A DNA stretch of 64,000 bases, taken from a bacterium. Lineage in GTDB: Bacteria; Bacillota; Clostridia; Lachnospirales; Lachnospiraceae. The stretch's first letter is position 1. Each line of letters opens with the position of its first letter. Under the pieces are notes generated by a model that saw nothing but the letters and a program-made list of their open reading frames with translations, was not told the origin of the DNA and made no database searches. The stretch lies in the NCBI GenBank assembly GCA_030535455.1, contig JAUNJY010000004.1, positions 62,001-126,000 on the forward strand, given 5' to 3'. The translations under genes and the position numbers were made by a program. Shown here piece after piece: positions 1 through 9,428 of this stretch.

Positions 1-415
<415 letters not shown>

Positions 416-520
416 TGGTCTTTCCTCGCTTTCTAATTTTTATAATTAAACTGCTAGAAATATAAAATTAACATACTTAGTTGTTTGCAATTCAACAGGC
501 TATTATACATAATTTAGGAA

Positions 521-573
521 AAAAAAGAAGCTATCATCTACATAATAAAATTGTAGATAATAGCTTCTTTTCA
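521..573 (-). terminator. Hairpin terminator between dapL and the DUF3787/PFOR pair
   Basis: Arms 527-542 (GAAGCTATCATCTACA) and 552-567 pair with one mismatch. An A run at 519-526 gives a U tract on the minus strand, and a T run on the right allows plus-strand use too. A TATAAT-like -10 for the small gene and PFOR lies at 502-507 (minus); no good -35 is visible. Confidence 0.7.
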
Positions 574-1203
574 GCACACCCTTTTTCTAAAACGCAATGC
601 CTATTATGATATGTTTTTTGAATGATTAGCAAAGATTTATTTCCTATTGTAACAGAACTGAAATTATAATAATAAGCTGTCAAAATTCTTTCTATTCCCA
701 GCTCCTTTTGAAACAGAAATTCTAAACTCCAAACAAAAACTCCATTCTCTAATGACTAACGTCATATTTGTGCGATGATTTTTTATACCCTTGTAATCCT
801 TATAGAAAACACTTAAAGTATTCTAGCTGCTTTTTGTCACTCCGTCATCGTGACCTATGTTTATAAATGTGTGATTTCATTAAAGCATACTATTTACACC
901 AAATTTATCAGTTTAAAATGACAAATTCAAGCTTTAATTTCACGTTTGTTGAATTCTTTGACTATTTCTGTGAAGTTACATAAGTATAAATACAAAAAAG
1001 TCTTTTATATTTACCTAATTATTCATTCTATATTTGTACATTTTTTAGCTTTACCTTTGTTTCCTCTGTGTTCTTAGGAAATCATGCATATGTTTTTGAA
1101 CAATTTTCTTCTTTTCTATGTCACTTTTCACGTTTCTGAATAATTACCTGAGAGAAAAGCCCCTGACTGATTGGTAAGTACAGCATAATTCCTATAAATA
1201 AAC
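574..1203. other. AT-rich intergenic stretch with no gene recognised
   Basis: About 630 bp without a credible reading frame, tRNA, riboswitch or repeat. Plus-strand bases 760-1160 are T-rich with stop codons in all frames. It may be the remnant of decayed sequence, but nothing identifiable remains. Confidence 0.6.
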
Positions 1204-1270
1204 AAAAACTCCTATGTCATAAATCAAAGTACAAGGTTACATGCCTTACTTCAATCTATAACGTAGGAGT
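1204..1270 (-). terminator. dapL terminator, unusually long stem
   Basis: Arms starting ACTCCTA (1208-1214) and ending TAGGAGT (1264-1270) pair through about 28 positions, with several mismatches or wobbles, to a loop near 1238-1243. The A run at 1204-1208 becomes the U tract after the stem on the minus strand, just after the dapL stop. Confidence 0.75.
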
Positions 1271-1277
1271 CATTTAT

Positions 1278-2474
1278 TTAGAATAGTTCATCAAATCTCT
1301 TCATTGCTTCAATTGTATTTTCACGGTTACCAAATCCAGTTAAACGGAAATAGTTCTTTCCATTATTACCGAAACCAGCACCTGGAGTACCAACAACGTA
1401 AGCATTATTTAACAGATAATCAAAGAACGCCCAAGATTCCATCTCATTTGGACACTCAAACCAGATATATGGTGAGTTAATTCCGCCGAAATAACGAATT
1501 CCTTTCTTCGCTAAGCAGTCTGCAATAATTTTTGCATTTTCTTGGTAGTAACGAATATTCTCTTTACATTCCTTCATACCTTCTTCAGAGAATGCTGCTG
1601 CTGCACCTTCTTGAACAATGTAAGAAACGCCGTTGAATTTTGTAGTCTGTCTACGAGTCCACATAGCATTTAAGGACATCTCTGCTCCTGTACTTGCTGT
1701 AAACTTAAGATCCTTTGGCACAATTGTGTATCCACAGCGAGTTCCTGTAAATCCTGCTGTCTTAGAAAGAGAGCAGAACTCAATTGCACATTCCTTTGCA
1801 CCTTCAATGGCAAAGATACTACGTGGTAATGTAGGATCTGTAATAAAGCATTCATATGCAGAATCATAAAGGATTACTGCATCATTTGCTAATGCATACT
1901 CAACCCATACTTTTAGCTGCTCATGGTTATAAGCTGCTCCAGTTGGATTATTAGGAGAACACATATAGATTACATCTACATGTTGGTTAGGGTCTGGCAT
2001 TGGTAAGAAATTGTTGTCTGCATTTGCATTAATATAAGTAACGTTCTTACCATCCATAATATTTGTATCAACATAAACAGGGTATACTGGATCTGGAACA
2101 AGGATCACATTATCCTTGTCGAATAATTCAGTAATATTACCTGTATCACTTTTTGCTCCATCGGAAATAAATACTTCATCCGCATCGATAGAAACACCAT
2201 TTCTTTCATAGTAATCTACTACTGCGGTACGAACCATTTCATAGCCTTTTTCAGGACCGTATCCTTTGAATGTTTCAGGATTGGCCATGCAGTCCACACC
2301 ATTATGTAATGCTGTAATTACTTTCTCACCTAGTGGTAATGTAACATCTCCAATTCCTAAACGAATGACTTTCTTATCAGGATTTTCTTTTGTAAATGCA
2401 TCTACTCTATGTGCGATTTCTGCAAATAAATAGCTTTCTTTTAAATTCAAATAATTTTCATTTAACTTTGGCAT
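1278..2474 (-). CDS. dapL: LL-diaminopimelate aminotransferase
   Basis: A 398-aa PLP-dependent class I/II aminotransferase, the usual length for DapL. It converts tetrahydrodipicolinate directly to LL-diaminopimelate with glutamate as amino donor, giving a one-step route to the lysine and peptidoglycan precursor. The PLP lysine is in SLSKTAGFTGTRCGY. The start region VIRLGIGDVTLPLGEKV and the block CSPNNPTGAAY are typical of the family. The ATG follows GGAAAGGAG at good spacing. It has its own consensus promoter and a long-stem terminator, so it appears to be a single-gene transcript. DapL is typical of plants, Chlamydiae and many anaerobic Clostridia. Confidence 0.95.
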   Translation of the reverse strand: MPKLNENYLNLKESYLFAEIAHRVDAFTKENPDKKVIRLGIGDVTLPLGEKVITALHNGVDCMANPETFKGYGPEKGYEMVRTAVVDYYERNGVSIDADEVFISDGAKSDTGNITELFDKDNVILVPDPVYPVYVDTNIMDGKNVTYINANADNNFLPMPDPNQHVDVIYMCSPNNPTGAAYNHEQLKVWVEYALANDAVILYDSAYECFITDPTLPRSIFAIEGAKECAIEFCSLSKTAGFTGTRCGYTIVPKDLKFTASTGAEMSLNAMWTRRQTTKFNGVSYIVQEGAAAAFSEEGMKECKENIRYYQENAKIIADCLAKKGIRYFGGINSPYIWFECPNEMESWAFFDYLLNNAYVVGTPGAGFGNNGKNYFRLTGFGNRENTIEAMKRFDELF

Positions 2475-2502
2475 TTTAAAACTCCTTTCCTTCTGATTGT
2501 TT

Positions 2503-2531
2503 ATATTATCAAATTAATCCATTAGTGTCAA
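2503..2531 (-). promoter_or_regulatory. dapL sigma-A promoter
   Basis: On the minus strand, TTGACA (2526-2531), a 17-bp spacer and TAATAT (2503-2508), about 30 bp upstream of the dapL ATG. It is close to consensus. Confidence 0.7.
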
Positions 2532-2568
2532 TGAAACGCACTATAAACCGATATTTCTTAAGTTGAAA

Positions 2569-3237
2569 CTACATAATTCGTGCCTTTTTTTCCTCTTCAA
2601 GCTCTTTTTTTGCTTGTATTGTTGCCTCTCTGGCGCCTTCTACCTTTTGAAAGATTTTCAAGTAGCAAGAACTTGCAATATAAATTAACAATCCTGGAAT
2701 AATAAAGCTTCCAAAGATCAGCGTAATATTGGAAATAATATAGAAAAATCCAAAAATTGAAAGCAGTATTAACATTCCCACTGTATGTCCCAAATGACGT
2801 ACCGTTATCATATAGGAATTAATCAGCGTCTGTTTCAGTGTATTTTCATAACGTGCAATTAGAGGAAACACTGCAATAAATACGATTATGTATAAAAATG
2901 TAGCAATTATGGTTACTACATACAGTATGGTAGGTGCACTTTTCAAATTACCTAACAATTGATAATTTATATATAAAACTTCCCCAAGTAACGCCATGAT
3001 TATCCATACAATGGTGGACTGTTTAAAGTTTTCCTTAAATGCCTTTACGAAACTTCTTCCTATATAGCCCTCTTCATCATTCACCATCTTCATTGCCAGC
3101 TGAAATGCAGCTGTAGTGGAAGCTCCGATTGTAATGATTGGCAAGCTAAATAAAATCCATAAAATATTTAAGTACATAATATCCAACATCTTATTAAAAC
3201 TAGTAAATAATTTTCCGTCGACACTAAAAAATTTCAT
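2569..3237 (-). CDS. YesL-like DUF624 membrane protein
   Basis: A 222-aa integral membrane protein of the DUF624/YesL family. It starts MKFFSVDGKLFTSFNKMLDI and has about five hydrophobic segments, near residues 20-45, 75-95, 105-130, 145-170 and 175-195, and a lysine/glutamate-rich tail. YesL-type genes usually accompany YesM/YesN regulators and LplABC-type oligosaccharide importers in Firmicutes. It lies here as the last gene of such a locus, 18 bp after a binding-protein gene. The molecular role of the family is not established; an accessory role in carbohydrate uptake or sensing is an inference from context. Confidence 0.85.
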   Translation of the reverse strand: MKFFSVDGKLFTSFNKMLDIMYLNILWILFSLPIITIGASTTAAFQLAMKMVNDEEGYIGRSFVKAFKENFKQSTIVWIIMALLGEVLYINYQLLGNLKSAPTILYVVTIIATFLYIIVFIAVFPLIARYENTLKQTLINSYMITVRHLGHTVGMLILLSIFGFFYIISNITLIFGSFIIPGLLIYIASSCYLKIFQKVEGAREATIQAKKELEEEKKARIM

Positions 3238-3255
3238 TCCGTTTCCTCCTAAGAA

Positions 3256-4884
3256 TTATTTTTTTCCCTCTTCCCTTATGTATTCCGTGAGCATTTGCTC
3301 TGCCTTCTCTCTTCCTGCCTCATCTAAGTCTGACTGCAGCTTACTCCATTCCTCTTCAAACTGCTCCGGACTGCAAATAATACAGTCAATCAGTCCTTTC
3401 CAAGAAATCTTATCCAGTCTGTCTTGTATATTCTTAATTTCCTTTGGCAAGGTATCTGTCCAGACGGGAGAATATTCCTGTGTTGCAAACTCATCATTAC
3501 TAGGAAAGATATCTATCAGATTTCTCACATTCCATGCCTTTAGTCCTGCCCTCTGCTCCTCATCATACTCTTCATCAAGTAACATGCTGGTGGCCAGAGT
3601 ATAGGGATTTCCTGTAGAATCTAACACATGATCACCATAGCTTGGAAATGGATATCTGTGCTTTTCTATGCCTGTTTTCTCTTTATAACCAGTATCTTCA
3701 TTATAATTCTTGATCTCTTCTTCGGTGCGGTATCGCTTTCCTTCCTCATCAACAAAATAATTAACACCTTCCAAGCCCCAATTAAGAAGAATTTGTCCCT
3801 CTTCAGAACACAGATAGTCTATGAATTTAATTGCACGAACAGGATCTTTACAAGCTTTCGTTATTCCAATCCCCCATCCTACACTAAGTCCTTGATTCAT
3901 TAGCCATGAACACTTTATTGTCTCATTCATCGTCACCGGAAGCCCTGCATAGGTACGTTCATACTGGTTGCTTGCCTTTAAGGATGCAAGTGCTTTTTCG
4001 TAGTTCCAATCTGCATCCATAATGCCAAGTACCCTTCCTTCTGCAATTTTCTCAAGGTACTCCTCATTTGTCTGCGTTGCAAACTCGGGGTCTAAAATTC
4101 CCTCATCATACATCTGGTTTAACCATTTAAAATATTCTTTTTGCCCCTCATATGAGGTCTTGTAATTCGCTGTGTATGTACTATCCTCTATAATCCATTG
4201 TCCATTATCAGGAGAACCATTTGCTATAAAACCTGCAGGATTAGATAATGTGGTATACCAATGCCAATCAGAACAGCATAAAGATATTCCGATTGTATCC
4301 TTCCCATTAATGGTCTGGTACTTCTGCATATATGTCTTAATTGCCTTTTCATACATATATAAAGTCCTTGGAATTACATATTGATTTTCTTTTAAAACAG
4401 CCCATTGCAGCTGTGCTGTTCCTGAGCTCGATATTACCTCGCCTCCTACTTGTGAACTAGAAAGCTGATAAATACTAGGGTCTTCCTTGCTATACTTTAA
4501 TTTGTCAAATTCATCCCCATATAATTTCTTAATATTGGGTCCATATTGTTCAATTAACTCTGTCAGATCAATAAATGCTCTTGCTTCAATCAGGCTTTGA
4601 CTTTCTCCTTTTGCAAAAACGAAATCCGGGTATTCTCCTGAAGCAATCATAAGCTTGACTCTTTTCTCATCACTATTTACAGGATAATCCACATCAAGAG
4701 TTACTCCCGTCTTTCTTGTAATTTCTTTTGCTACTGGATCACTCCATGTTTCCTCAACACCATCTGCATTATAGAATACAAATGTTATAGGCTCTGGTGT
4801 GCTGGTATCTACTTGACTGCTACAAGAAATCAAAGAACAAACTAGTGTACTAAGCAACAGCACGCTAGAAAGTAACCGTTTCAC
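3256..4884 (-). CDS. Extracellular solute-binding lipoprotein (family 1), second of two
   Basis: A 542-aa sugar-binding lipoprotein. The signal peptide ends in the lipobox SLISC with lipidated Cys21. The rest matches LplA-type family 1 binding proteins, with KKIYG-like tracts absent but DPVRAIKFIDYLCSEEGQ typical of the C-lobe. It should sit on the outer face of the membrane and hand oligosaccharides to the permeases upstream. It is the second binding-protein gene of this locus: the 609-aa one precedes it by 120 bp with a 12-bp perfect hairpin between them. The two are diverged paralogues rather than a recent duplication. The substrate is unknown; no glycoside hydrolase lies nearby. Confidence 0.9.
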   Translation of the reverse strand: MKRLLSSVLLLSTLVCSLISCSSQVDTSTPEPITFVFYNADGVEETWSDPVAKEITRKTGVTLDVDYPVNSDEKRVKLMIASGEYPDFVFAKGESQSLIEARAFIDLTELIEQYGPNIKKLYGDEFDKLKYSKEDPSIYQLSSSQVGGEVISSSGTAQLQWAVLKENQYVIPRTLYMYEKAIKTYMQKYQTINGKDTIGISLCCSDWHWYTTLSNPAGFIANGSPDNGQWIIEDSTYTANYKTSYEGQKEYFKWLNQMYDEGILDPEFATQTNEEYLEKIAEGRVLGIMDADWNYEKALASLKASNQYERTYAGLPVTMNETIKCSWLMNQGLSVGWGIGITKACKDPVRAIKFIDYLCSEEGQILLNWGLEGVNYFVDEEGKRYRTEEEIKNYNEDTGYKEKTGIEKHRYPFPSYGDHVLDSTGNPYTLATSMLLDEEYDEEQRAGLKAWNVRNLIDIFPSNDEFATQEYSPVWTDTLPKEIKNIQDRLDKISWKGLIDCIICSPEQFEEEWSKLQSDLDEAGREKAEQMLTEYIREEGKK

Positions 4885-4952
4885 TTGTATTCCTCCTTTT
4901 TCGAATTATACTTGGTATAATTTACATTATATCTGGTTTTTTCTGTAAAATC

Positions 4953-4984
4953 AACATGGCAGTGAGTCTCCCCACTGCCATGTT
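4953..4984 (-). terminator. Perfect 12-bp hairpin between the two binding-protein genes
   Basis: Arms AACATGGCAGTG (4953-4964) and 4973-4984 pair perfectly around an 8-nt loop. The following U tract on the minus strand is weak (GATTTT). This suits partial termination or protection of the 3' end of the upstream mRNA, a common way of making binding protein in excess. Confidence 0.55.
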
Positions 4985-5004
4985 CTTTACTTAAAATTCA
5001 ATTA

Positions 5005-6834
5005 TTATTTTTTACTTGCATTGTCTGTTGCTGCAGTTGTATCAGTAGTTGCTGCTGATTTTACTGCATCTTCACATTGTTTTCTCTTCTCTGCTTCGCC
5101 TTCTTGGTATTTCGTACATTCTTCGTATCCATAACCATTTGCTTCTGAAATCATCTTATCAACAATTTGGTTATATTCATCGTCAGTTTTTGCAAAGATT
5201 GCATTCCAAGAATTCTTTCTAATACATGTCTTAACTTGTTCCCATTTTGTCTTTAAAGATTCACTCTTTTCAGTTGCTACATATGCTGTAAGTGGAGAAA
5301 CTGTGTATTTACATTTTTGTTCAATGAACTCGTCAGATTTGATATATCCGCCATTCCATTCTTGCCATTTCTTTTGGATGTCTGTCTGCTCTGTAGCAAG
5401 GTAGGATTTCCAGTATAAATAGTTATATGTTTCTTTTGATTTTGAGTCTGGGTTTGTATCATCAATACTCCAAGAAGTAATGTTCATTTGGTTTGTACCA
5501 TCACCATATTGGCCAGTGTAACCATCTTTATTTAATTCTGTCTTAGAGCTCTTCTTACATGCAAGACCTAACTCAGTTAAATATGTATCACCATTTTCAT
5601 CGTAATCCCAGCATACGCCCTTAGGACCATTGTAGTTAACAAGAGTTCCCTCTGGAGTTGCTAAGTAGTTGATAATAGCCATTGCTAATTCAGGGTTTTT
5701 ACATTTTGCACCGATACACCATTGTCTGTTACCACCTAATAAACTGTTACCATAGCAGATTGTCTTAGAATCTTTTGCTGGTAATGCAAACATACCTTTA
5801 CCTGCATTTAAATGTTCTGAACTATTGTAGTTTGTAGCACCATTAAATGTAAAGAGGTCAAAGAATGCAGCACCATCTTTATATTTTTCACCAGCTTCAG
5901 TAGCTGTCTGAGTCATTGAGTCAGGATCAAGTAATCCTTCTTGATATAATTTATTATAGAATTTTAAGCATCTTAAATACATACCGTCTTTTTCTAAAGC
6001 GCCTTGGAATGTCTGAGTATCTACATCATAAAGGCCAAAACCAAATTCATCATAGCCATATAAAGCTGCTGTAGCTTTAACATACATTACATAGTTATCA
6101 TCCCAGTCTTTAAATAAAGATACACCATATGTGCTCTTTCCAGAGTCAGACTTAGGACACGCTTCCTGCATTTTCTTTAATACTGGAATATAGTCTTCTA
6201 ATGTGTTTACTTCTGGCATTCCTACTTGTTCGTATAAATCCCAGCGGATATCAGGATGATAGAAGAAAGAACCATGTGAGTCAGAAGAAGATGCTACATT
6301 GTAGCCATAGCCATAAATCTTCTTTTCTTCTGGTGTAATTCCTCTGTTTTGCTCTAATGCTGTCTGCATATGGTTCCAAATATATGGTGCATACTGGGAG
6401 CAAAGATGTTCGTTTTGAGCATCCCAGTCATATAATTTACCGCTTGTTGCAGCTTGTTTATATTTATCACCGTTATCACCAAAGATAACGATATCACCTA
6501 AGTTGTCTTTTTCCATTAATGTATCAAAAATACCATTACCATCACTAATAATATTTAATTCAACATTAAACTTATCCTTCATAATCTTTGCAAACCATCC
6601 AGTCTGCATACCGTTGTAATTTGCTGTTTGAGTATACACGTCTAACTGTAATGTTTCTTTAGGAATAATATCCTGTAAATTATCTGCTTCTAGTTGTGTT
6701 GAATTTGGATCTGCTTTTGCTGCTTCTGTTGTATTCGTTGTTGTTGTTTCTGTTGATTTTGCACAACCAAGCATCATTGTGCTTGTTACAGCTACTAACG
6801 TTACTGCCGAAGCAATCTTTCTCAAGTTGAACAT
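5005..6834 (-). CDS. Extracellular solute-binding lipoprotein (family 1), first of two
   Basis: A 609-aa lipoprotein with signal peptide and lipobox TMMLGC (Cys24), then a Thr/Ala-rich linker to about residue 45. The large family 1 sugar-binding fold follows, as in LplA/YtcQ-type proteins of the YesMN-linked importers. A motif such as CKNPELAMAIINYLATPEG near residue 385 is typical. It ends in a low-complexity ATTDTTAATDNASKK tail. It follows the second permease by 68 bp and is the likely main receptor for an oligosaccharide. Length is at the high end for the family. Substrate cannot be deduced. Confidence 0.92.
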   Translation of the reverse strand: MFNLRKIASAVTLVAVTSTMMLGCAKSTETTTTNTTEAAKADPNSTQLEADNLQDIIPKETLQLDVYTQTANYNGMQTGWFAKIMKDKFNVELNIISDGNGIFDTLMEKDNLGDIVIFGDNGDKYKQAATSGKLYDWDAQNEHLCSQYAPYIWNHMQTALEQNRGITPEEKKIYGYGYNVASSSDSHGSFFYHPDIRWDLYEQVGMPEVNTLEDYIPVLKKMQEACPKSDSGKSTYGVSLFKDWDDNYVMYVKATAALYGYDEFGFGLYDVDTQTFQGALEKDGMYLRCLKFYNKLYQEGLLDPDSMTQTATEAGEKYKDGAAFFDLFTFNGATNYNSSEHLNAGKGMFALPAKDSKTICYGNSLLGGNRQWCIGAKCKNPELAMAIINYLATPEGTLVNYNGPKGVCWDYDENGDTYLTELGLACKKSSKTELNKDGYTGQYGDGTNQMNITSWSIDDTNPDSKSKETYNYLYWKSYLATEQTDIQKKWQEWNGGYIKSDEFIEQKCKYTVSPLTAYVATEKSESLKTKWEQVKTCIRKNSWNAIFAKTDDEYNQIVDKMISEANGYGYEECTKYQEGEAEKRKQCEDAVKSAATTDTTAATDNASKK

Positions 6835-6902
6835 TAAATCTCCTCCTTTTTTATGTTCCCTTAATTTATCTCAAGCCATATGACATGGCTAAAAGACATT
6901 CA

Positions 6903-7832
6903 TTAACCTTTTACTGCGCCTAACATAATACCTTCTTCAAAGTAACGGTTCATAAATGGATATACAATTAAGATTGGGATAATGGATACCATGGATACCG
7001 TATACTTGATTGCTTTTTCATTTAACTGATTTCCGCTGGCAACTAAGTCTGGATTTGACATCATTGCCTGAATATTCGTTGTCTTATTTAAATAGTTGTA
7101 TAAAATATGTTGTAGTGTATACCATTTTGGAGTTGATGACATTAAGATGATGGAATCTGTAAAGGAGTTCCAATGTCCAACTGCACCAAAGATTGCGATT
7201 GTTGCTAAGATTGGCTTGCTTAATGGCCAGATAATTTTTCTAAATACGGTCATATAAGAAGCTCCATCCATTTGAGCACTTTCTTCCAGCTCTGCCGGAA
7301 TTGACTCTATGTACGTCTTTACTAAGATAATGTTATACGGTGCTACAATACCTGGAATAATATATCCCCAGAAAGTACCGGTTAAGTTTAATGCAGATAA
7401 TGTAACAAACCATGGAATGATACCTGCATTGAAATACATAGTAATGATCATAAAACGATACCATAGCTTACGATGCCACATTTCTTGTTTGGTTACGATA
7501 TAACCGATAAATGCTGATGCAAGTACCATAAGCGCGGTACCAAGCACCGTCCTTCCTACGGTTACAAGGAATGCTCGTCCAAGTTCATCAACCTGACGTA
7601 ATGCCAAGTAGTTTTGAAGCTGCAGTCCTTTTGGAATTAATTTGATTGCACCTCTTTTTACTAAATCATTATTACTGATTGTATTAATGAAGATATAGTA
7701 AAATGGGAAGAAACATGCAGTTGCAAATATTCCGAACACTCCGTAGTTTACAATGTTAAATATAATATCTGACGGTTTTCTTCGATAAAACACTTTCTGT
7801 TGTTTGACTTTCTTTGCCATATTCCATTCCAC
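6903..7832 (-). CDS. Carbohydrate ABC transporter permease, LplC/YtcP type
   Basis: A 309-aa inner-membrane permease with six predicted membrane segments. The EAA loop reads ESAQMDGASYMTVFRKIIWPLSKP, where it docks to the shared ATPase (probably MsmX-type, encoded elsewhere). The C-terminus EEGIMLGAVKG is the hallmark of the CUT1 LplC group. It starts 3 bp after the stop of the partner permease, so translation is likely coupled. Starting at the internal ATG at 7820 (MAKKVKQ) gives better spacing to the GGGGGTGG ribosome site, so the first four residues are uncertain. Confidence 0.92.
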   Translation of the reverse strand: MEWNMAKKVKQQKVFYRRKPSDIIFNIVNYGVFGIFATACFFPFYYIFINTISNNDLVKRGAIKLIPKGLQLQNYLALRQVDELGRAFLVTVGRTVLGTALMVLASAFIGYIVTKQEMWHRKLWYRFMIITMYFNAGIIPWFVTLSALNLTGTFWGYIIPGIVAPYNIILVKTYIESIPAELEESAQMDGASYMTVFRKIIWPLSKPILATIAIFGAVGHWNSFTDSIILMSSTPKWYTLQHILYNYLNKTTNIQAMMSNPDLVASGNQLNEKAIKYTVSMVSIIPILIVYPFMNRYFEEGIMLGAVKG

Positions 7833-7835
7833 CCC

Positions 7836-9257
7836 CTATATGATACTTTCGCCACGAACAACTTTAGAAATCTTGTTCGCACCAAATAGTAATACGACAC
7901 TGACTATAGATTTCACCATACCTATCAATGTAGATAATGGAATACGACCATTTTGAATACCTAATTTGTAAACATATAGATCAAGTACTTGAATTGTGTC
8001 TTGGTTACGAGGATTTTCAAATACTAAGTACTGATCCATACCATTGCTTAAGATACCAGCAACTGCTAATAAAAGTAATACACAATAGGTAGGAACTAAT
8101 CCTGGAAGGGTAATATGTCTCATCCTTTGGAATCTTCCTGCACCATCAACGGTTGCAGCTTCATATAATTGCTGATCAATACCGGAAATAGCAGCTATGT
8201 AAATAATTGCGCTCCAGCCTGTACCTTTCCATAAGCCCCAAGCTAGCATCTTAAGCCAGATATGGCTTCCGTTCATTAAGTAGTTTGTTGTTCCACCTAC
8301 GATACTGTTGATAAAACCTTCTGTTGAAAACATTGCAAATGCTACGGCATAAACTAAAACCCAGCTAATGAAGTTTGGAATTGTAGTTAATGTCTGAATT
8401 ATTCTTCTAAATGGTTTGCATTTGATTTCATTGATGAAGATTGCAAATGCCATGGCGATCCATGAAGTACCAATTCCTAAGAAACTCATTGCCAATGTAT
8501 TTCTAAGAACTTTTACAATATCACTTCTTGTAGAAGCATTCTGGAATAACATTGTAAAATATTTAAACCCTACAAAGGAGTCTAAACTAAGTGTACCACC
8601 TGATTTATAATCAAAGAATGCATATCTCCAACCCCATAATGGCAAGTAAGAGAATACAAAGATTAATGCGATGAATGGTACAAATAATAAGAATAATTTA
8701 TATTTGCTTTCCATTCCATACTTTTCATCTTTCTCCACTTTAGGAGATAATACCAATACTATAATGCTCAAAATTAATATGATTGCGAGAATTGCCCAGT
8801 AAAAATAATAGCCGTAACTAAATATTGGCTGTAATTTTGCAACAAGTGGGCTGTCAAATAACTGACTATATGACATATAGATTCCAACGATAGATACAAT
8901 ACTTACTAAAGATCCACCAATGTTTAAATAAAGTCCTAATCTTTGTAACTTTCTAGTACCAACTGACATACAAGCTCCAGCTATTACTGCACAAACTCCT
9001 AAGAATGTTAATAAACTGGATACATATAACAATGTTATTGTACCTTGATTAATCCATCCTGCAGATAATGCTCTTGTAAAGCCTTCTTTTGTATTTGAAT
9101 AAGAAATTGCTGATGTGAATAGTGATGCTGTCTTACCGACTAAATCTGATATTCTTGCAGGATTTAATGAGGATACAAATAATCCAATACAAGCGAGAAC
9201 TGTCAAAAGACGTAACACAACATACATGATATTTACTGATTTTTTCGTTCGTTCCAT
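7836..9257 (-). CDS. Carbohydrate ABC transporter permease, LplB/YteP type, with extra N-terminal membrane domain
   Basis: A 473-aa permease. The C-terminal ~290 residues are a standard LplB/YteP-type CUT1 permease, from FLLFVPFIALIFVFSYLPL to the terminal GESII, with the EAA loop YEAATVDGAGRFQRMRHITLP. The N-terminal ~185 residues are additional: four hydrophobic segments (about 10-30, 60-85, 105-125, 150-170) absent from ordinary LplB proteins of about 300 aa. The ATG follows AGGAGGG. It is the first gene after the regulators, with a hairpin and possible promoter in the 170-bp gap. The role of the extra domain is unknown. Confidence 0.9.
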   Translation of the reverse strand: MERTKKSVNIMYVVLRLLTVLACIGLFVSSLNPARISDLVGKTASLFTSAISYSNTKEGFTRALSAGWINQGTITLLYVSSLLTFLGVCAVIAGACMSVGTRKLQRLGLYLNIGGSLVSIVSIVGIYMSYSQLFDSPLVAKLQPIFSYGYYFYWAILAIILILSIIVLVLSPKVEKDEKYGMESKYKLFLLFVPFIALIFVFSYLPLWGWRYAFFDYKSGGTLSLDSFVGFKYFTMLFQNASTRSDIVKVLRNTLAMSFLGIGTSWIAMAFAIFINEIKCKPFRRIIQTLTTIPNFISWVLVYAVAFAMFSTEGFINSIVGGTTNYLMNGSHIWLKMLAWGLWKGTGWSAIIYIAAISGIDQQLYEAATVDGAGRFQRMRHITLPGLVPTYCVLLLLAVAGILSNGMDQYLVFENPRNQDTIQVLDLYVYKLGIQNGRIPLSTLIGMVKSIVSVVLLFGANKISKVVRGESII

Positions 9258-9352
9258 TTTGCCCTCCTATTTTTTTTGAATAGTTTAATGACTTAACTAT
9301 AGTATATAGGAAATATAGATGAATTTACACCTGAGATATTATACATGAAATA

Positions 9353-9396
9353 CCTTAATTTTTAGTTATTGTGATTTCTATGACTAAAAATTAAGG
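9353..9396. terminator. 14-bp hairpin after the YesN gene
   Basis: Arms CCTTAATTTTTAGT (9353-9366) and 9383-9396 pair perfectly. On the minus strand the tail is only TATTTC, so termination may be partial. A TATAAT (minus, 9338-9343) lies just beyond and could be the -10 of the permease operon, without a recognisable -35, as expected for an activator-dependent promoter. Confidence 0.5.
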
Positions 9397-9428
9397 TTTT
9401 TTATCTCGCTATCGTAAATATCTCTTTT

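Noticed and set aside
3116-3604. 162-aa open frame antisense to the YesL and binding-protein genes
   Set aside because: It spans the ends of two solid genes on the other strand and lacks a ribosome site.
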